Assembly: GCF_004365635.1 (NCBI RefSeq)
Contig: NZ_SOBH01000001.1
Span: 992,001-1,056,000 of the forward strand
Length of the DNA: 64,000 nt
Direction of reading: 5' to 3'
Source: Litoreibacter halocynthiae
GTDB lineage: Bacteria > Pseudomonadota > Alphaproteobacteria > Rhodobacterales > Rhodobacteraceae
The position numbers were made by a program, and so were the translations under genes. Numbering within the stretch: position 1 is the stretch's first letter; every line of letters begins with the position of its first letter. Below the pieces are notes generated by a model, which saw only the letters and a list, made by a program, of their open reading frames with translations, searched no databases and was not told the DNA's origin. Shown piece by piece: positions 63,823 through 64,000 of this stretch.

Positions 63823-64000
63823 ACGACCTCCGATGTCAGTTTTGCCAAGGCGTCAACCTTGGCTTTGGCTGCGCCACTGTCGATGCTGGCGCGGGCCATG
63901 TCCACACCTTCGCGCAGGTTGGCCGCTTTGTCTGCCACGACCAGAGCCGCGGCGGAGTTTAAGAGCACCGCGTCGCGGTATGCTGAATGTTCGCCTTCAA
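63819..64000 (-). CDS. trpD: anthranilate phosphoribosyltransferase, C-terminal part
   Basis: The last 60 codons of trpD; the gene runs off the window end. [22 protein letters not shown] is the conserved C-terminal helix region of TrpD. The stop codon overlaps the trpC start (ATGA). TrpD transfers phosphoribosyl to anthranilate, the step before TrpF and TrpC. Confidence 0.93.
   Translation of the reverse strand, partial: EGEHSAYRDAVLLNSAAALVVADKAANLREGVDMARASIDSGAAKAKVDALAKLTSEVV

Noticed and set aside
1-64000. CRISPR arrays, insertion sequences, integrases, tRNA and rRNA genes
   Set aside because: Looked for on both strands and not seen: no spaced direct repeats, no transposase or integrase motifs, and no cloverleaf with a T-arm consensus in the intergenic regions.

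Overview
The window is chromosomal DNA of an alphaproteobacterium, most probably a marine Rhodobacteraceae (Roseobacter-type). The evidence is gene content and order: the pyrH–frr–uppS–cdsA–dxr–rseP–bamA–ompH–fabZ–lpxA–lpxI–lpxB block, a ChpT phosphotransferase, olsBA for ornithine lipids, class II DAHP synthase, an alphaproteobacterial GTTC-N7-GTTC SOS box at lexA, an IalB-family protein, and a GTA-type endolysin/holin pair. I see no insertion sequence, integrase, CRISPR array, tRNA or rRNA. Most of the window is core genome.

Layout. 1–4.4 kb: L,D-transpeptidase, lpxD, and an acyl carrier protein with a KAS enzyme. 4.4–7.7 kb: GlxA-type regulator, aroG (class II), PAS protein. 7.9–10.8 kb: yicC, gmk, gamma-carbonic anhydrase, then chpT and a DUF3553 gene head to head. 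10.9–16.6 kb: olsBA, thiE-like, trmJ-like, ctaA, M32 carboxypeptidase. 16.7–24.3 kb: a peptide-type ABC transporter (ATPase, two permeases, Tat-exported binding protein) with an AraC regulator. 24.4–38.7 kb: miaA, then the envelope block, with a Hint-domain gene inverted between pyrH and frr and lpxD missing from its usual place. 38.8–47.7 kb: ybaK, glnE, ialB, HerA-like ATPase, mazG, M20 amidohydrolase, flavin reductase. 47.8–51.1 kb: aminotransferase, agmatinase and guanidinobutyrase. 51.1–56.8 kb: murI, argC, ccmE, GTA lysis pair, enoyl-CoA hydratase, gltA. 57–64 kb: gltX, comEC, lexA, moeA, moaC, trpC, and the 3' end of trpD.

How the genes fit together. The largest theme is the envelope. 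UppS, CdsA, Dxr, MurI and the L,D-transpeptidase serve lipid carrier, phospholipid, isoprenoid and peptidoglycan synthesis; LpxD/A/I/B and FabZ make lipid A; BamA and OmpH assemble outer-membrane proteins; OlsBA make a phosphate-free lipid. A second theme is nitrogen: GlnE, the agmatine/guanidino cluster, ArgC and the peptide transporter. ChpT (part of the CckA–ChpT–CtrA relay) and the endolysin/holin pair belong to one known biological circuit, gene transfer agent release, although they lie 43 kb apart.

Most worth a second look: two candidate small RNAs in tandem on the minus strand upstream of ialB, each with its own terminator; a 41-residue membrane microprotein between rseP and bamA whose ribosome-binding site sits in the loop of a perfect 8-bp hairpin; the Hint-domain gene inside the translation/envelope operon; lpxD linked to a dedicated ACP and KAS; and the start codons of chpT and the DUF3553 gene only one base apart on opposite strands.
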